Origin: Dillenia suffruticosa
Lineage: Eukaryota > Streptophyta > Magnoliopsida > Dilleniales > Dilleniaceae
Reading direction: 5' to 3'
DNA length: 64,000 bases
NCBI GenBank assembly: GCA_033439265.1
Contig: JAVTVX010000019.1
Coordinates: forward strand, 7,819,501-7,883,500
The position numbers were made by a program, and so were the translations under genes. Positions 45,101 through 57,726 of this stretch are shown one piece after another; the first letter of the stretch is position 1, and every line of letters begins with the position of its first letter. Below the pieces are notes generated by a model. It was not told where the DNA came from and did not search any database. It worked only from the letters and a program-made list of their open reading frames with translations.

Positions 45101-47355
45101 CCACAAGAAAAAAGATCACATTAGATCAATTGTAGATTTTTGTTTGAAATGTGCCCTTTATTTCGCCCTTGTATAAGAATTCAAGCAAAGAAGAAGTTGA
45201 AGAACATTTCAATTCTTGCTTTTCTTTAAAAAAAAAAGGAACCAAGCGGAAAATTCTTCTTTTTTCTTTGCACCGCAGCTCATATGGTCTATACTAACAA
45301 CTATCATTTAAACTTCATATTTGTCTGTGGGGCAAAGTAGAAATAAAACTATTCTAAGAGGGCAACAATGCTGATGCTGGTAGCACTTTGACCTAATTGC
45401 TAAAAAAAAATGTGTCCAATTTCTAAGTTTTAATTCAAATTAGAAACTACTCTATTACTTGTTTGACGGACAACGGGAGTATAGATGACTGATGGACTCT
45501 GACTAAGAAAAGAGAGAAGAGGACATGAGTGACTTATTTTCTTGGGGCCATGACTTCTGATGTTAAGAGAATGGTAGTGCTGCCCTAAATTTACCACATT
45601 TTGATTTTGTATTTTTTCATTGATGAGAAAGAAAATGAAAGAACCAAAAAAACAGGACCATATGAAGAAAGAAAAATTAATTCAGTCTTGGAGTTTCATT
45701 GACTTCCCCATGTGAAGTATTGTATTGTTGGTCCCACAATGACACGTTTATGTATTGCAAGCTATGGAAGGACCCAAAGATTAGATGTTTATGGAAGTAC
45801 ATATGTGGAGAAAACTTTTATTCTTATGCAAAATTTTGCATTATATTGATGTATGGTGGTCCGCTGCCTAGAATTCATCATGATCATATCTATATTATAT
45901 ACGAAAGGTATAATTATTAATCATTGAATACTTTGGTCTAAAGTAAAGCCGTTGTTGCTAATAAAGATTCCATTTTACATTGGAGTCATTAATAGGATCC
46001 GACTCATATTTTGAGTGTGAGGCCTCCTAATATATTACATCTGTCGCTGCTTTGGGGCATCAATAAGGAGGGGGACTTGTTATGAAGGAGCCCCCCATAG
46101 ATCTGAGAAGCTGGATTTGGATTTGCTTAATTTTTGTCTTTTCATGGGCCAATACTAACCCTCTCTCTCTCTAGCTTTTGAGATGAAATCCAAGATGAAT
46201 TTTAAAAGATTTTAAAAATTTATTAAACTTTAAATTATTGATTTTTCAGTTTTGGACCTAAAGTTAGATTTAAAAAAAAATCAATAATATCTTCTTTTAT
46301 AACTTTAAAATTTGGAAGGCATCGTAGTTATATAAAATATAAAATTGTATTTAATTAGGAGTTTTTGGATATCTTGTTATTTATGACGAATTATACATTA
46401 TCAAATGATATTGATATCTAATAGGTCCAATAGTTGAATATTGATATTTTTTAAATAAAATTTTGAATTTAAATTTTGTATATGATTAATACACTCGCCA
46501 GGATAATTCGGCCTCTAAGTGACCAACCTGGCAAGAAAAAAAGAAAAGATATCAAATCACATCTAGAGCAAATATGAGAATCACTTTGGTTCCATCCCCA
46601 TTTTTTGTTTAGGGAGAAAGACTTTTGAGTTCTGAAAATTGGTTTTATTATTATTATTATTAAGATTCCTATTTTGATTGGGAGAATTTATAGTATTTTT
46701 ACTCGTCCATTTGAAACTATATATGTTCATCCTTCCCTTAATTTATACTAATTTGATAGTGTATGTTGTCATCCTTCCAATAAAAATAAAACTAATTTTA
46801 AAATCCTAAATCACAGGAATTGGGGGATTTTGAAGTACAGAAGGCATAGAAGGGATTTCACAAACTCAAAGGTCTCTAACGCCATTTTTATATCAAAAGG
46901 AGAAAAGTTGAAATTTCTAGCATTTATATTAAAAAAATAACCATTTTTTGAAAGAACATAGTTCAAGAAATCACATGATTTAGAATGTTCAGTTCGAATA
47001 ATATATGCTTTGCAAAATTTTAATTTTCTAAAATATATGCATTTGGAATTCTAAGTATTTTGCGAAAGAGAATATACAAACCTTCATTTTAATCAATTTT
47101 CTAAGGTTTTGCATGCATTGCAGATTTTTGCAAGATGCCAACAAGAGAGAGAAATTCCATTTGATGGCTCTCACTCAGGGTGATACAAGTCAAGAACCTT
47201 ATGACCAAGTTTGGAAATGAGGGGAACTTTAGAATTGGTCCGTCTTGATCATATATTTTATTATCTCAATCAAACTGTCTATTTAATAATTTTCTTAAAT
47301 TAATGACTAAATGACCAAAAAAAGTATGTCTCACTGTACAAGAGAGAGAGAGAGT
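42123..47355. other. AT-rich intergenic DNA upstream of PEPC
   Basis: No gene recognised on either strand. 42560-43860 is very AT-rich. A short stretch near 43265-43385 repeats variants of GATAGCCAATAGTTAATGG, as in some hAT-type miniature elements, but no clear terminal repeats were found. A 71-codon minus frame (44143-43928) has no known motif. Poly-A and poly-T runs are frequent. Confidence 0.5.
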
Positions 47356-47500
47356 GAGAGCCAATGAGTTATAGTTTAAAAAACACCATCCTCTCTCCTC
47401 TTGTAAAAATTTTAAGTTCGATTCTCCCTACATATGAGATATGAGAGAAAGAGAACACCTAATGGGTCAAACTGTTTTAATTTAATAACAAGACCAATAT
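47356..47500 (+). repeat. Possible decayed tRNA-derived SINE
   Basis: AAGTTCGATTC (47412-47422) resembles a Pol III B box (GGTTCGANNCC), about 45 bases after a degenerate A-box-like ATAGTTTAAAAAAC. The preceding GAGAGCCAATGAGTTATAG and following TATGAGATATGAGAGAAAGAG resemble plant SINE bodies I have seen, but no 3' tail or target duplication is evident. Confidence 0.3.
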
Positions 47501-48510
47501 GGAGTTGCATGGAAAATGACAGCTATTAGTATTAGCTGCTTTTTTTGTTTTTTTTTATCACCGATATACTGATTTTATCTGATTAATCCGTTTCGAATAA
47601 TGTGGGATCTATTTTAGGGATTGATTATTTCAAATCATTTTTTGTCATTTTCAAAACTCAAAATTGAGATCTCTGCTTAAAGAATTAGAGTATCTGACCA
47701 CTCAATTCAAAGGAGTTTGTACTCTTTGATAGATCATACTTTTTTTTTGGTACAAGGTAGATCATACCTTTAAACTTACGTATAATCTTCTGAAGATCAT
47801 TTTAGAGATTTAAATGTCAGTTGGAAGCTATTTGCGACTTGTGAATTTGCTTCATTTCGGTTTCTATTTTAAATTTGCAAAAGATATTAAATAACATCCT
47901 AGTATAGAAATTTTGAAAAATCCAGTATTACGATGAATTTGGTCTACTATCATGCCCTATTCACACATTATTTAGTACCCTTATTTCGTCTGTTTACTCA
48001 TGATTTGAATACCACAATATTAGGGTTATTATAGTAAAATTTTCAAATTTATGATCTAAAATATCTCATAATTTTGGTCTGTATCATGACCTTTATTTTT
48101 CTTTTAAAATCTCATCCATGAAAGTAATAAATATTAAAAATAGATAAGATTTTCCAATTCTACTTTATCAATTCAACAATTTACTAAATTAAAACTTTTA
48201 TGTGGTAAGATTTAGCTCTCTTTATGTACCTAATTCATACCGATTCGTGATATAGTGCACTGGTTTACATAATACGAATTATTTAGAAGAAAAAAATAAG
48301 CATGCCAAACTATTAAGAATTATCATAAAATAATAATAGAAAAATATAAAAATATCTCTTAAATTTCGAAACAAATATAATCAGATCCCAAAATTTTCAA
48401 TTAGCGATTCTGTCCGTAGTCCGCTTAATTTTAACTTTAAAATAATTGAAAATATTCTTTTTTTGTAAATATCAAAATTTTTTTTATTGTCACTAATTTT
48501 TTCAATTAGT
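47501..48510. other. Unassigned AT-rich DNA
   Basis: No gene seen. The phrase TTCAATTAGYGATTCTGTC occurs twice near the right end (about 48397-48416 and 48501-48520), the second copy abutting the gypsy fragment that follows. Confidence 0.45.
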
Positions 48511-48815
48511 GATTCTGTCTATACAATTCTCGAGTCAAACTCATGCCAAGTAAGTTGCGTGCTCGTTGGGTTGATCCATTCATTGTCACTATTGTGTCTT
48601 CTCATGGTGCGGTGGAAATCAAAAGTCTTGACACAAACAAGATTTTCAAAGTAAATGGACATAGATTGAAGATATTTCACGATGATATGAAGATTTCTAC
48701 AATATTGGACATTACATTGACGTCTTCAAATTGTTCCTCCGGCTGAGTCACTAGTGAAAACCGTCGAGCATAACAACGTTAAATAAGTGCGCTTGTTGGG
48801 AGGCAACCCAAACAT
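48511..48815 (+). pseudogene. Athila-like integrase C-terminal tail, plus-strand copy
   Basis: Reads [42 protein letters not shown], then [13 protein letters not shown]. It continues past the stop with CGTCGAGCATAACAACGTTAAATAAG and GCTTGTTGGGAGGCAACCCAA, the post-pol palindrome typical of this group. The same segment lies inverted at 49680-49990 as the end of the minus-strand element, with clear divergence. It is either the edge of a second element or an inverted duplication. Confidence 0.8.
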
Positions 48816-49679
48816 TTTTTTTAGAGCAAGATGATGAATGCTCTCTTAAGACTCAAAAACTCACAAAATGTATTTAATTTGTATCGAATTTATCGCATTT
48901 TCAATTGACTAAATCATCAAGATCAATGGGACACTTTAAAACAATTTATCCAAAAATTAACTAATCACATTTGGTTCTTTCATGCATTCCAACTCAAATT
49001 AACAATACATATTAAATCAAAGTCATTATCAGACAAAAATCCAAGTGGTGCGAAGTTCAAAGAAAAATAGAACAAATGACATTTGTATGAAAATTTACAC
49101 ACATACCTAGATATTACATTGTCCTCAATATATGCAAAAGATAAGAGATTTAGGCACAATGCTAAACAAACTCACAAAATAACACAATTTTAAACTAGTA
49201 GCAACACTCATTAAATCACCCTAATGCAACATATAAAAACATGACAATGAAAAGAAAAAGAAAGGAGAGAAAACTCCCCTAGGGTGATCGTCTGAAACTG
49301 ATGGTTTTTGATGCTGTGAAGGAAATGCGGAGCGGGTAAATTTAAGTCAAGGAAATGTGGGTTTGAATTTTGGAGGTTTTGAATGAATGAGTGTTTTTAT
49401 GATAAAATTATATAGTGTGAAGTGGATTTGGAGTATACTGAAAATCGCGTGATCGCGCCTTAAAGAAAGGACTGCTTCTACCCACTTTTGAATTTCATTG
49501 CTGAAAACCACGTGATCACGCCTTAACGCCATGATTGATTTTGTCCTTTTTTTTTTTTGCATTTTGTTCTTTGTCTGTTTCTTGATTTGGGTAACTGTAA
49601 CTCTCAAAATTCTCCTTCTTAGACACCCAAAATAAAAAAAAAAATCTACAATCAACTAGAACAAATTCAAAAAAAAATT
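48816..49679. other. Spacer between the two inverted gypsy integrase tails
   Basis: No gene recognised. It holds two related motifs, GCGTGATCGCGCCTTAA (about 49446-49462) and ACGTGATCACGCCTTAA (about 49509-49525), about 63 bp apart. This may be post-pol DNA of the Athila-like element. Confidence 0.4.
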
Positions 49680-49746
49680 GTGTGGGTTGTCTCCCAACAA
49701 GCGTAATTATTTAACATCGTTATGCTCGACGGTCTTCATTGGTGAC

Positions 49747-50790
49747 TCAGCCGGAGGAATAATTTGGAGGCGTCAATGTAATATCTAATATTGTAGAAAT
49801 CTCCATATCATCGTGAAATATCTTCAACCTATAACTATTCACTTTGAAAATCTTGTTTGTATCAAGGCTTTTGATTTCCACTGCACTATGAGAAGACACG
49901 TTAGTGAAAATGAATGGACCAACCCAACGAGAACGCAACTTACCCGACATGAGTCTAAGTTGAGAATTGTATAGAAGCACTTTTTGTCCGACCTCAAATT
50001 ATTTCCTTAAGATCATACCATCATAAAACAATTTGGTTTTCTCTTTGTAAATTCTCGAGTTCCCATAGGCCTCCAATCTTAACTTTTCAAGTTTTTGCAA
50101 TTGCAATTTTCTTGACTCATCGACTTCATCCATCTTCATATTGCAACGTTTGATCGCCCAATACGCTTTATACTCAATTTCTATCAGTAAATGACAAGAT
50201 TTTTCAAAAACTAACCTGTAAGGAGATATCCCTATTGGCGTGTTGAATGTTGTCCGATATGCCCATAGTGCATCATCCAGACATGAACTCCAGTCCTTTC
50301 ACCCCGGATTGACCGTCTTTTCCAAAATGGATTTAATTTCCCGGTTTGAAAATTCGGCTTGTCCATTTGTCTGAGGATGGTATGCCATAGCGATCCGGTA
50401 ATGTATTCCATATTTCTTCATCAATGCTTTAATTGCTCGATTGTAAAAATGACTCCCTTGATCACTTATGATGGCTCTAGGGATCCCAAACCTGCTGAAA
50501 ATGTTAGTCTTGATAAAACCTACAACAGACTTAGAATCGTCAGTCCTTGTGGCTTTTGCTTCCACTCATTTCGATATATAATCAACAGCCAAAATAATGT
50601 AAACATAACCACAAGACGAAGGGAATGGACCCATAAAATCAATACCCCATATATCAAATATTTCACAAATAAGAATGAGAGTTTGGGGTATCTCATTTCT
50701 ATGAGACAAAGATTCTGTCCTTTGACATCTATCACAGCTTTTACAAAAACAAGTAAACATCTTTAAATAAGATCTCCCAATATAACCCAC
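49747..50790 (-). pseudogene. Athila-like integrase
   Basis: Zinc-binding remnant [20 protein letters not shown], core [15 protein letters not shown] (first Asp), ISDQGSHFYNRAIKALMKKYG (second Asp) and HPQTNGQAEFSNREIKSILEKTV (Glu). The C-terminal tail is [36 protein letters not shown], ending at the stop at 49747. Reading needs at least two frame changes between 50298 and 50570. It integrates the element's cDNA in intact relatives; this copy is broken. Confidence 0.88.
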
Positions 50791-50923
50791 TATCTAAAAC
50801 TTTCCTTGTAATTCTCTTTGGTCTAAAATGTCCTCCACAAGTATAACTATGACAAAATGATAAAATAGATTTATGTTCATTCTCTAGGACACATCTCCTA
50901 AGTATTTGGATAGAACAAAATTT

Positions 50924-52462
50924 TCACAAATAAGGCTCATCCCACACATAATATTTTGTCTCACATCGAATTTTTTCCCTCCTTGACTTACTAAGATCAC
51001 TAGGCAAGATGTGTGTAACCAAATAATTCACAATATCTGCATACCAAGGAGTAATACCTTTCAAGTGAAATAACTGCTCATCAGGAAAAAATTCAGAAAT
51101 AGGTAGTGGATCTTCCTCTTTCACTAACCTGTTTAGATGATCAGCTACCAAGTTCTCAATTTCACTTCGATCCTTGATGTCCAAATCAAATTTTTGCAAC
51201 AAGAGAATCCACCGTATCAACCTGGGTTTCGACTCCTTTTTTGCCAAAAGATATTTCAAAACTACATGATCAGAATACACAATTACTTTAGAACCAAGTA
51301 AATATGATATGAATTTATCTAAAACAAAAACAATGGATAAGAGCTTCTTTTCGGTGGTGGTGTAGTTGTATTGAGCAGCATTCAATGTTTTTGAAGCGTA
51401 GTAAATGACATAGCTCTTCTTATCAATCCGCTAGCCAATAACTGCCCCCACAGCAAAATTGCTTGCATCGTACATGATTTCAAAAGACAAATTCCAATCA
51501 AGTGGTTGAATGATTGATGCTATAGTCAACAGGTTTTTGAGTTTGTCGAAGGCTTCCTTGCATTTTTCTCCGAATCTGAAAGGTATATCTTTCTGAAGCA
51601 AGTTGGATAATGGCAATACAATTTTTGAAAAATCCTGAATAAACCTACGATAAAAACCTGCGTGTCCAAGAAAAACACGTATTTCCCTAACATTTGTAGA
51701 GTAAGGTAAGCTCTTGATTAAATCAACCTTGACTTTATCAACCTCAATACCCCTAGAAAAAAACACATGCCCTAGCACTATGCCTTCCTTCACCATGAAA
51801 TGACATTTTTCATAGTTCAAAACCAAGTTTGTTTCCATACATCTTTTCAGAATTTTGATCAAATACCCTAAACAACTATCAAACGAGTCACTATAAATAG
51901 TGAAATCATCCATAAAAACTTCAATACAATTCTCAATATATTCAGAAAAAATGCTCAACATGTACATTTGAAATGTACCTAGGGCATTACATAGACCGAA
52001 AGACATTCCTCTGTAAGCAAACGTCCCAAATGGACATGTGAATATAGTCTTCTCTTGATCTTCTTGTACAATCACGATTTGATAATAACCTGAAAAACCA
52101 AAAAAAAAACAAAAGAATGATTTTCCGGCTAATATTTCTAACATTTGATCAATAAAGAGTAAAGGGAAGTGGTCATTTCTAGTGGCTAAATTGAGCTTCC
52201 TAAAATCAATGACCATCCGCTAACCATTTTGCACCCGCATGGGTACCAACTCATTGTCTTGATTTCTTACCACTGTGATCGCCGTTTTCTTTGGTACCAC
52301 ATGGATTAGACTAACCCACTTGCTGTCAGAAATTGGATAAATTATACTTTCGTCTAAAAGCTTGAGAATCTCCTTCATCACCACTTCTTTCATGATTGGA
52401 TTCAGCTTTCTTTGCGATTCTCTCACTGGCTTAGTGTCCTCTTCTAAAAGGATTCGATGCAT
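50924..52462 (-). pseudogene. Athila-like reverse transcriptase and RNase H
   Basis: RT starts HRILLEEDTKPVRESQRKLNPIMKEVVMKEILKLLD. A stop follows QNG (near 52220), then MVIDFRKLNLATRNDHFPLLFIDQMLE. The first catalytic Asp motif, normally LDGFSGY, reads FFGFSGY, so the Asp is lost. The second box, FMDDFTIY near 51900, is intact. VLGHVFFSRGIEVDK and FLGHAGFYRRFIQDFSK (connection) follow. RNase H comes after another break near 51430: [24 protein letters not shown] and [23 protein letters not shown]. Confidence 0.9.
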
Positions 52463-52552
52463 GCAAATCGAGAGACTAATACCCTTTATATCGGCTAATA
52501 TCCAACCAATTGCTGTCTTGTGCTCTTTTAGAACTTGGAGTAGCCGATTTTC

Positions 52553-53500
52553 TTACTCTTCCGTCAACTCTCTTGCTATGATAATGGGCAAAGTTTCTTC
52601 ATCACCTAAGTAGATATATTTAAAATGATTCGGCAAGGTCTTCAATTTCAATGTTAGAGCCTGCAAAACGGAAGGTAACATTTTCTTGTGAGAAACAGGA
52701 AATATGATACTTGAATTCAAAGCGCTTGATTGTTGTTCCAATATCGACTCTGAAATTTCACAAGTCTTGGTCATCTCTTCTTTGGTGTTCAATTGCGCAT
52801 CCAATTCAAGATTTGTATCATTTTCTTTTTCAAAAATTTCCTGCATAATTGAATCAATGACGTTAGTGGAACAAATCGAATGACACTCATTTGGTACCTC
52901 ATGGCCTCAAAAATATTGAATTTAACAATCTCGCCGTCAAATTCGACGGAAAGTGTACTCTTATCCACGTCTATCTTAGTTTTCGCCATTTTCATGAACT
53001 ATCTCCCCAATAGTAGCGGCGCTGAATTTGTAACGGTGTTTTCATCCATTTTTAAAATATAAAAATTTACTGGAAAAATTAACTTATTAACCTACACCAA
53101 AACATTTTCAACAATCCCTTCTGGATACACAACAAAACGGTCAGCCAATTGAATAATCACTTTAGTTTCCTTTAAGGGATCTAGATTTAGAGCAATATAA
53201 ATAGAATATGGCATGACATTGATTGATGCTCATAAATCTAGCATAGCACGTTCAAATTTCCTCAACCCAATAATAGGGTAAAGTAAATATACCTGGATCA
53301 GAACATTTCTCAGGTAGAGATCTTTTGATAACAGCAGATACGTTCTCACCAACCCTTATTTTCTCATCACATCTCATCTTCCTCTTGTTTGTGCACAACT
53401 CTTTCAAAAACTTTGCATATTTGGGTATTTGTTTGATGGCGCTCCTTTTCATAGTTTTCCTTCTTGGATCTTTCAAACCTGCTGGGAGATGGTGGTACAA
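52553..53500 (-). pseudogene. Athila-like protease region and linker to RT
   Basis: IKQIPKYAKFLKELCTNKRKMR and GENVSAVIKRSLPEKCSDPGIFTLP lead to a protease motif that reads LDL-stop-ASINVMPYSIY near 53200-53250, where the catalytic-site Gly codon is a stop. Downstream is KMAKTKIDVDKSTLSVEFDGEIVKFNIFEAMRY, then an acidic linker. Aspartic protease would cut the polyprotein; this copy cannot. Confidence 0.82.
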
Positions 53501-55009
53501 CTGTGTTAGAACTCGTAGGTAAAAGAGAATCAGAATTTACCTTATTCAGATTCTCATTGGCAACTTCGACTTCTTCCTCTTCGTCTTTCTTCTCATTTCT
53601 CTTTTTGGGTGATGGTGGTTTTGATTGCACTTCGTTTCCACTCCTTAACACCATTGCACTAGCATTTTCCTTAGGGTTCACTACCGTTTGTGAAGGTAAT
53701 TTCCCTGAATTTTGACGCTTCAAATTGCTAACTGAAGTGACTAGCTGAGTGATTTAATTTCTCAAGTTTTGAATGCTAACTCTCGTTTCCTATTGAAATT
53801 GTTGAGTGTTAGTCGTGAGAGCTTTCACAATATCTTCTAGGGACATACCTGAATTAGATGATTGTGCTGGTGCATGTGTTGACCTATTGAATTGCTGAGG
53901 AGGATATCTTGTTTGTCCTCCTTGATTCCCGTAACTCAGGTTTGGATGATCTCTCCATTTGGGGTTATAATAAGTGGAGTAGGGGTCGTACTTTTTCTAA
54001 AGTTGGCCAGAAAATCCTCCTACAATATTTGCTTGATGTGCAGAATCTTCTTGCAAAGATGGATACTTATTCGTAGGATGTCCGGGTATCAAGCATATGT
54101 CGCAAACTTTGGTTGCACGTATTTGCCCTACAGCCATCTGACGAACCAAAGTAGTCAATTCATAAATTTATTTTCAAGGTGAGAATGACTGACCTCATTA
54201 ACACATTTCATAACTCCATTCGTTCTCAACCCAAATTGTTGAGAATTTTTTGTCATATTTGTGATCAATTGTTTGGCTTCTTCATGTGTTTTATTTACCA
54301 ATACTTCTCCGCTGGCCGCATCTATCATACTTCTATCCATGGGTAGAAGTCCTTCATAGAAATACTGAATTAAGAGCTGTTCCAGTATTTGATGATGTGG
54401 GCAGCTAGCACAGAGCTGTTTGAACCTCTCAAAGTACTCATATAGCATTTCTCCACTATTCTGTCTGATGCCACATATCTCCTTTCGAATGTTGGTAGCC
54501 CTGGATACAGAGAAAATTTTTTTCAAAAATAATCTTTGCATCTCATTCCATGTATTTATTGAACCCGGAGGTAGATAGTATAACCAATCATTTGCCTTAT
54601 CTTTTAGGGAAAAGGGAAAGGCTTTCAGTTTAATCTGTTGCTCGGTCACACCTTGGGGTTTCATACTCAAACAGACAGTATGAAATTCCTTCAAATGTTT
54701 GTGTGGATCCTCACCTGGGAAACCACAAAAAGTAGGCAGTAAGTAAATCAAATCAGATTTAAGTTCGAATGTTATCTCAAGAGTTAGGTATTCAATACAT
54801 AAAGGTTGTTGATTCAGATTTGGTATAGCCAATTCCTTCAAGGTTCTCTCACGATCAGCCATCTTTTCCTCTTCTTCTTCAAAAATAGACCTATCACAAA
54901 TTTTCAGATCAATGTTAAAAATTGACTTTCGACGTAATTTACATTTTCTCTGTCTGGCCTCCTTTCTCAATCGGCGAGCAGTTTTCTCAATTTCAGGAAT
55001 ATATTCCAA
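53367..55009 (-). pseudogene. Athila-like gag
   Basis: Starts at ATG 55009: MEYIPEIEKTARRLRKEARQ, then ERTLKELAIPNLNQQPLCIEY, LLPTFCGFPGEDPHKHLKEFH, KANDWLYYLPPGSINTWNEMQRLF, IRKEICGIRQNSGEMLYEYFERFKQLCASCPHH and QYFYEGLLPMDRSMIDAASGEVLVNKT. The core frame runs to 54155. After several breaks (53724-54154, zinc-knuckle region degraded), the C-terminal basic and acidic part KLPSQTVVNPKENASAMVLRSG follows at 53723-53367. Forms the particle in intact relatives. Confidence 0.88.
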
Positions 55010-55099
55010 TTCACTTCCTTAAGAAGAACGGGTCATAAAATAAAATAGGTCAGCAAAACAAATAATAAAGATAACACAACTAAGAAATCAAAATTGTTT

Positions 55100-55115
55100 C
55101 CTCGCAACGACACCA
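55100..55115 (-). other. Primer-binding site of Athila-like element (tRNA-Asp type)
   Basis: Minus-strand TGGTGTCGTTGCGAGG, close to TGGCGCCGTTGCCGGGG, the site many plant gypsy elements of this group use to pair with tRNA-Asp. Confidence 0.6.
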
Positions 55116-55120
55116 AAATT

Positions 55121-56428
55121 TGGTCGGGTTGTCGAAATTCTCAAATTAATACTGAACCCCCAATGCAACAATTTTGTAGCAATAGCGGTACCATATCAAA
55201 TATCACAGGAACTACAGTGACTTAATCTCTTAGTTAATGTCAAAATAAAATGGGGGTTTATAAAATAAATTTCTAAATCAAAAATTAAATATCTAAAATT
55301 AAAACACAATTCAAATATGTAAAAAATACTAAAATTTGGAGGAGAAATTCAATATGCTAAACATCTGATCCAAGAATTCACACATTTGATTATTTCATTA
55401 ATCAACGGTTAAAAAATGTTATTCTTACGATTCAAGCTTTAGCCTTAAATTTATTAGGATAACCATAACAAATCTTACATTTTCCTATAATAATTGATCA
55501 AACCCAACATCCAATCAAAACTTATCATTAATCGATCGGATACAATAGCGTCCCATATCGATATAATGATAACAATAAATTCTGTGAAAACAATTAAACC
55601 AAAATACAAATAAGTAAGATAGCCGTACAATTATTCGATCTTTTTTTATTAATTCTTTAAGTTAAAATGAATATCGGCAACGACCCATAAATATAAATAA
55701 CATATTTGTTACTTGTACCATTCATTCATGACAATTACGGATCACTGAAATCCTAAATGCAGTAGAAAAATTGATATTGAATTAAATTGTCAGATTAATC
55801 AATACCAATTTTTCATAAAAATAAATAAAAAATCGACAAATACTTGAATTAAAAATACAATAATTTAAATAAAGTACATAATCTTACAGTGAAAACAATC
55901 AATAAAATTCCCCTTGAATCAGAAAAAGAAAACTTGCCAATCATGATATTAATCATGTTCTTGAATAAAATAAAACAATATAAAAAAAACTAAAACCTAA
56001 AAGATGGAAACGAATTTGTGTGGCTGCTGCCTCGTAGGAAGAAAAGTGTTGTGTCCACATTGGAGAAGCACATATATATAGTTGTGGAGCTCCAAGAAAA
56101 ATAGAAATCTTATCTCTTTGACCTAGATTTCCAAATATTCTCTCCCTAAAAATATAGGAAACAAATAACTCTTTTAAGTAATTTTACTTGAAGTAAAATT
56201 TCTATTACAAATACATTTACCATTTTAGATGCTTCCTCCTTCCTTTGTAGACCCAATTGTATCTTGAATTATTTAGTTTAAAAAAATGCCTCCTTATATC
56301 CATTTTGATTCAAACTCCAATTTTGATTTCGTAAAATAAAAATGTCATAAAAATATTCATTAGAACACATACCAATTCAAAAATCATACCATAATATTAA
56401 AAATAAATGTAACAATTGCATGTTATCA
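55121..56428 (-). repeat. Probable Athila-like 5' LTR
   Basis: About 1.3 kb, non-coding and AT-rich. On the minus strand it begins TGATAACATGC (56428) and ends near CCGACCA or CGACA before the primer site. Without a second copy the ends rest on TG/CA and position only. The sequence outside 56428 is copia F RT, so the boundary is an insertion point. Confidence 0.5.
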
Positions 56429-57720
56429 ACCACCGTCTAGATGACTAGTTTAGGTCGTATATCAACATCCAAGTCGACAGACCTTACTCTCATGACCTAC
56501 TAGAATGAACCCGAAGGTTGCTCCATGTAGATCTACTCATCCAAACTTTCTTTACGGAAGATGGTCTTTACGTTCATTTGCTATAACTCTAAATCCATAT
56601 TTGTGATAATCACTAAAAGTAAACGGATCGAGATAAATTAGACTATAACTTCTCGGTAGTCCAAACCCTTAGTTTGTGTATAACCGTGGCTACTAGACAG
56701 GCCTAATACCTCTCCATCAATTCGTCAGCCTTTATCTTGATCTTAAGAACCTTCTTATTCCCAATGGTTCTTCTACGCTTAGGCAAATCAACTAGGTCCT
56801 TGAGAACCTACTCATTCCCTATGATCTTTCTGCTCTCAGGCAAATCAACTAGGTCCTAGATTCTGTTGATTTTTATCAACTCCTTCTCTTTATCTATGAC
56901 CTTCAATAAATGGTTCTTCACAAAAACCTACTAGAATCTGTTGGACTACTTTAAATTTCTCATTATCCTCAAAAGTCGCAATAAGGGTCTCACCCTCATT
57001 TGGAGGCAACGTTTAAGTATGCGCCTTCAATACTTGTATGAAGAGATAGAACTTGTTCACCTCTATATGGAATGCTCCCACTAGAACGAAAATCCATAAT
57101 GGGTTCTTGTATTTCACCACAGAGTTCACTTGAGTCACTGACTCATCATCTCATAGAAAGAAAAGTTTCGATCAATTTCACTTCTCGATGGATCTCTCCC
57201 ACTGGGATGAAAATCCTTAATCGGCTCTTTGGTCCCATCATTAGACTCAGCTAAGTACTAAGTTCATCCATTGAATAAAATGTGATATCTTAATTGACTT
57301 CATCTCTTTTAAAAAAATCATCCTAAAGGAATATGGTATCACAAGACTCAATCTCAACAATAGTGTCGTCTGTATGCTTACCTAAGAACACATGCCCCCT
57401 AAAGTATTCTGAGTATCTTATTAAAGACACATTGCTTTTCTCGCGGGATTCACTTGCCGTGTAGATGTGAGAAATCATGATCATACGTGGCACAATCTCA
57501 TAACCTCAAGTGGCAAAAGTCAGGCTACCTTCCTGTCCACAACTCAAATGGGGTACTGATTTCGGAATTTAATGAGATATGGTTGAAAACATAAATTGTA
57601 ACTAATAAAACATCTCCTCAATGGGAGATTGACAAATTGACATGCGTCATCATAGATTTTACTATCTCCAGCAAAGTCTTATTCCTCTTCTCATCTACTT
57701 ATTCATTTGAGAAGTAGTAA
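56429..57720 (-). pseudogene. Copia F RT and integrase C-terminal remnants
   Basis: Only scattered reading is left. Near 56640-56740 the minus strand resembles the RT phrase around KGY.Q..G.DY.EV (here VATVIHKLRVWTTEK), with stops and shifts throughout. The assignment rests on position after the integrase and on these short phrases. Confidence 0.55.
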
Positions 57721-57726
57721 AAATAG

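Larger units (their letters stand above)
48816..56428 (-). mobile_element. Decayed Athila-like Ty3/gypsy retrotransposon
   Basis: On the minus strand the order is LTR (about 56428-55121), tRNA-Asp-type primer site, gag, protease, RT, RNase H, integrase. Integrase after RNase H defines Ty3/gypsy. The gag phrases (KPQGVTEQQIKLKAFPFSLKD, EGLLPMDRSMIDAASG) are typical of the Athila group as I know it. Every domain has stops or frameshifts. No 3' LTR was found, so the low-coordinate end is uncertain. Confidence 0.8.
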
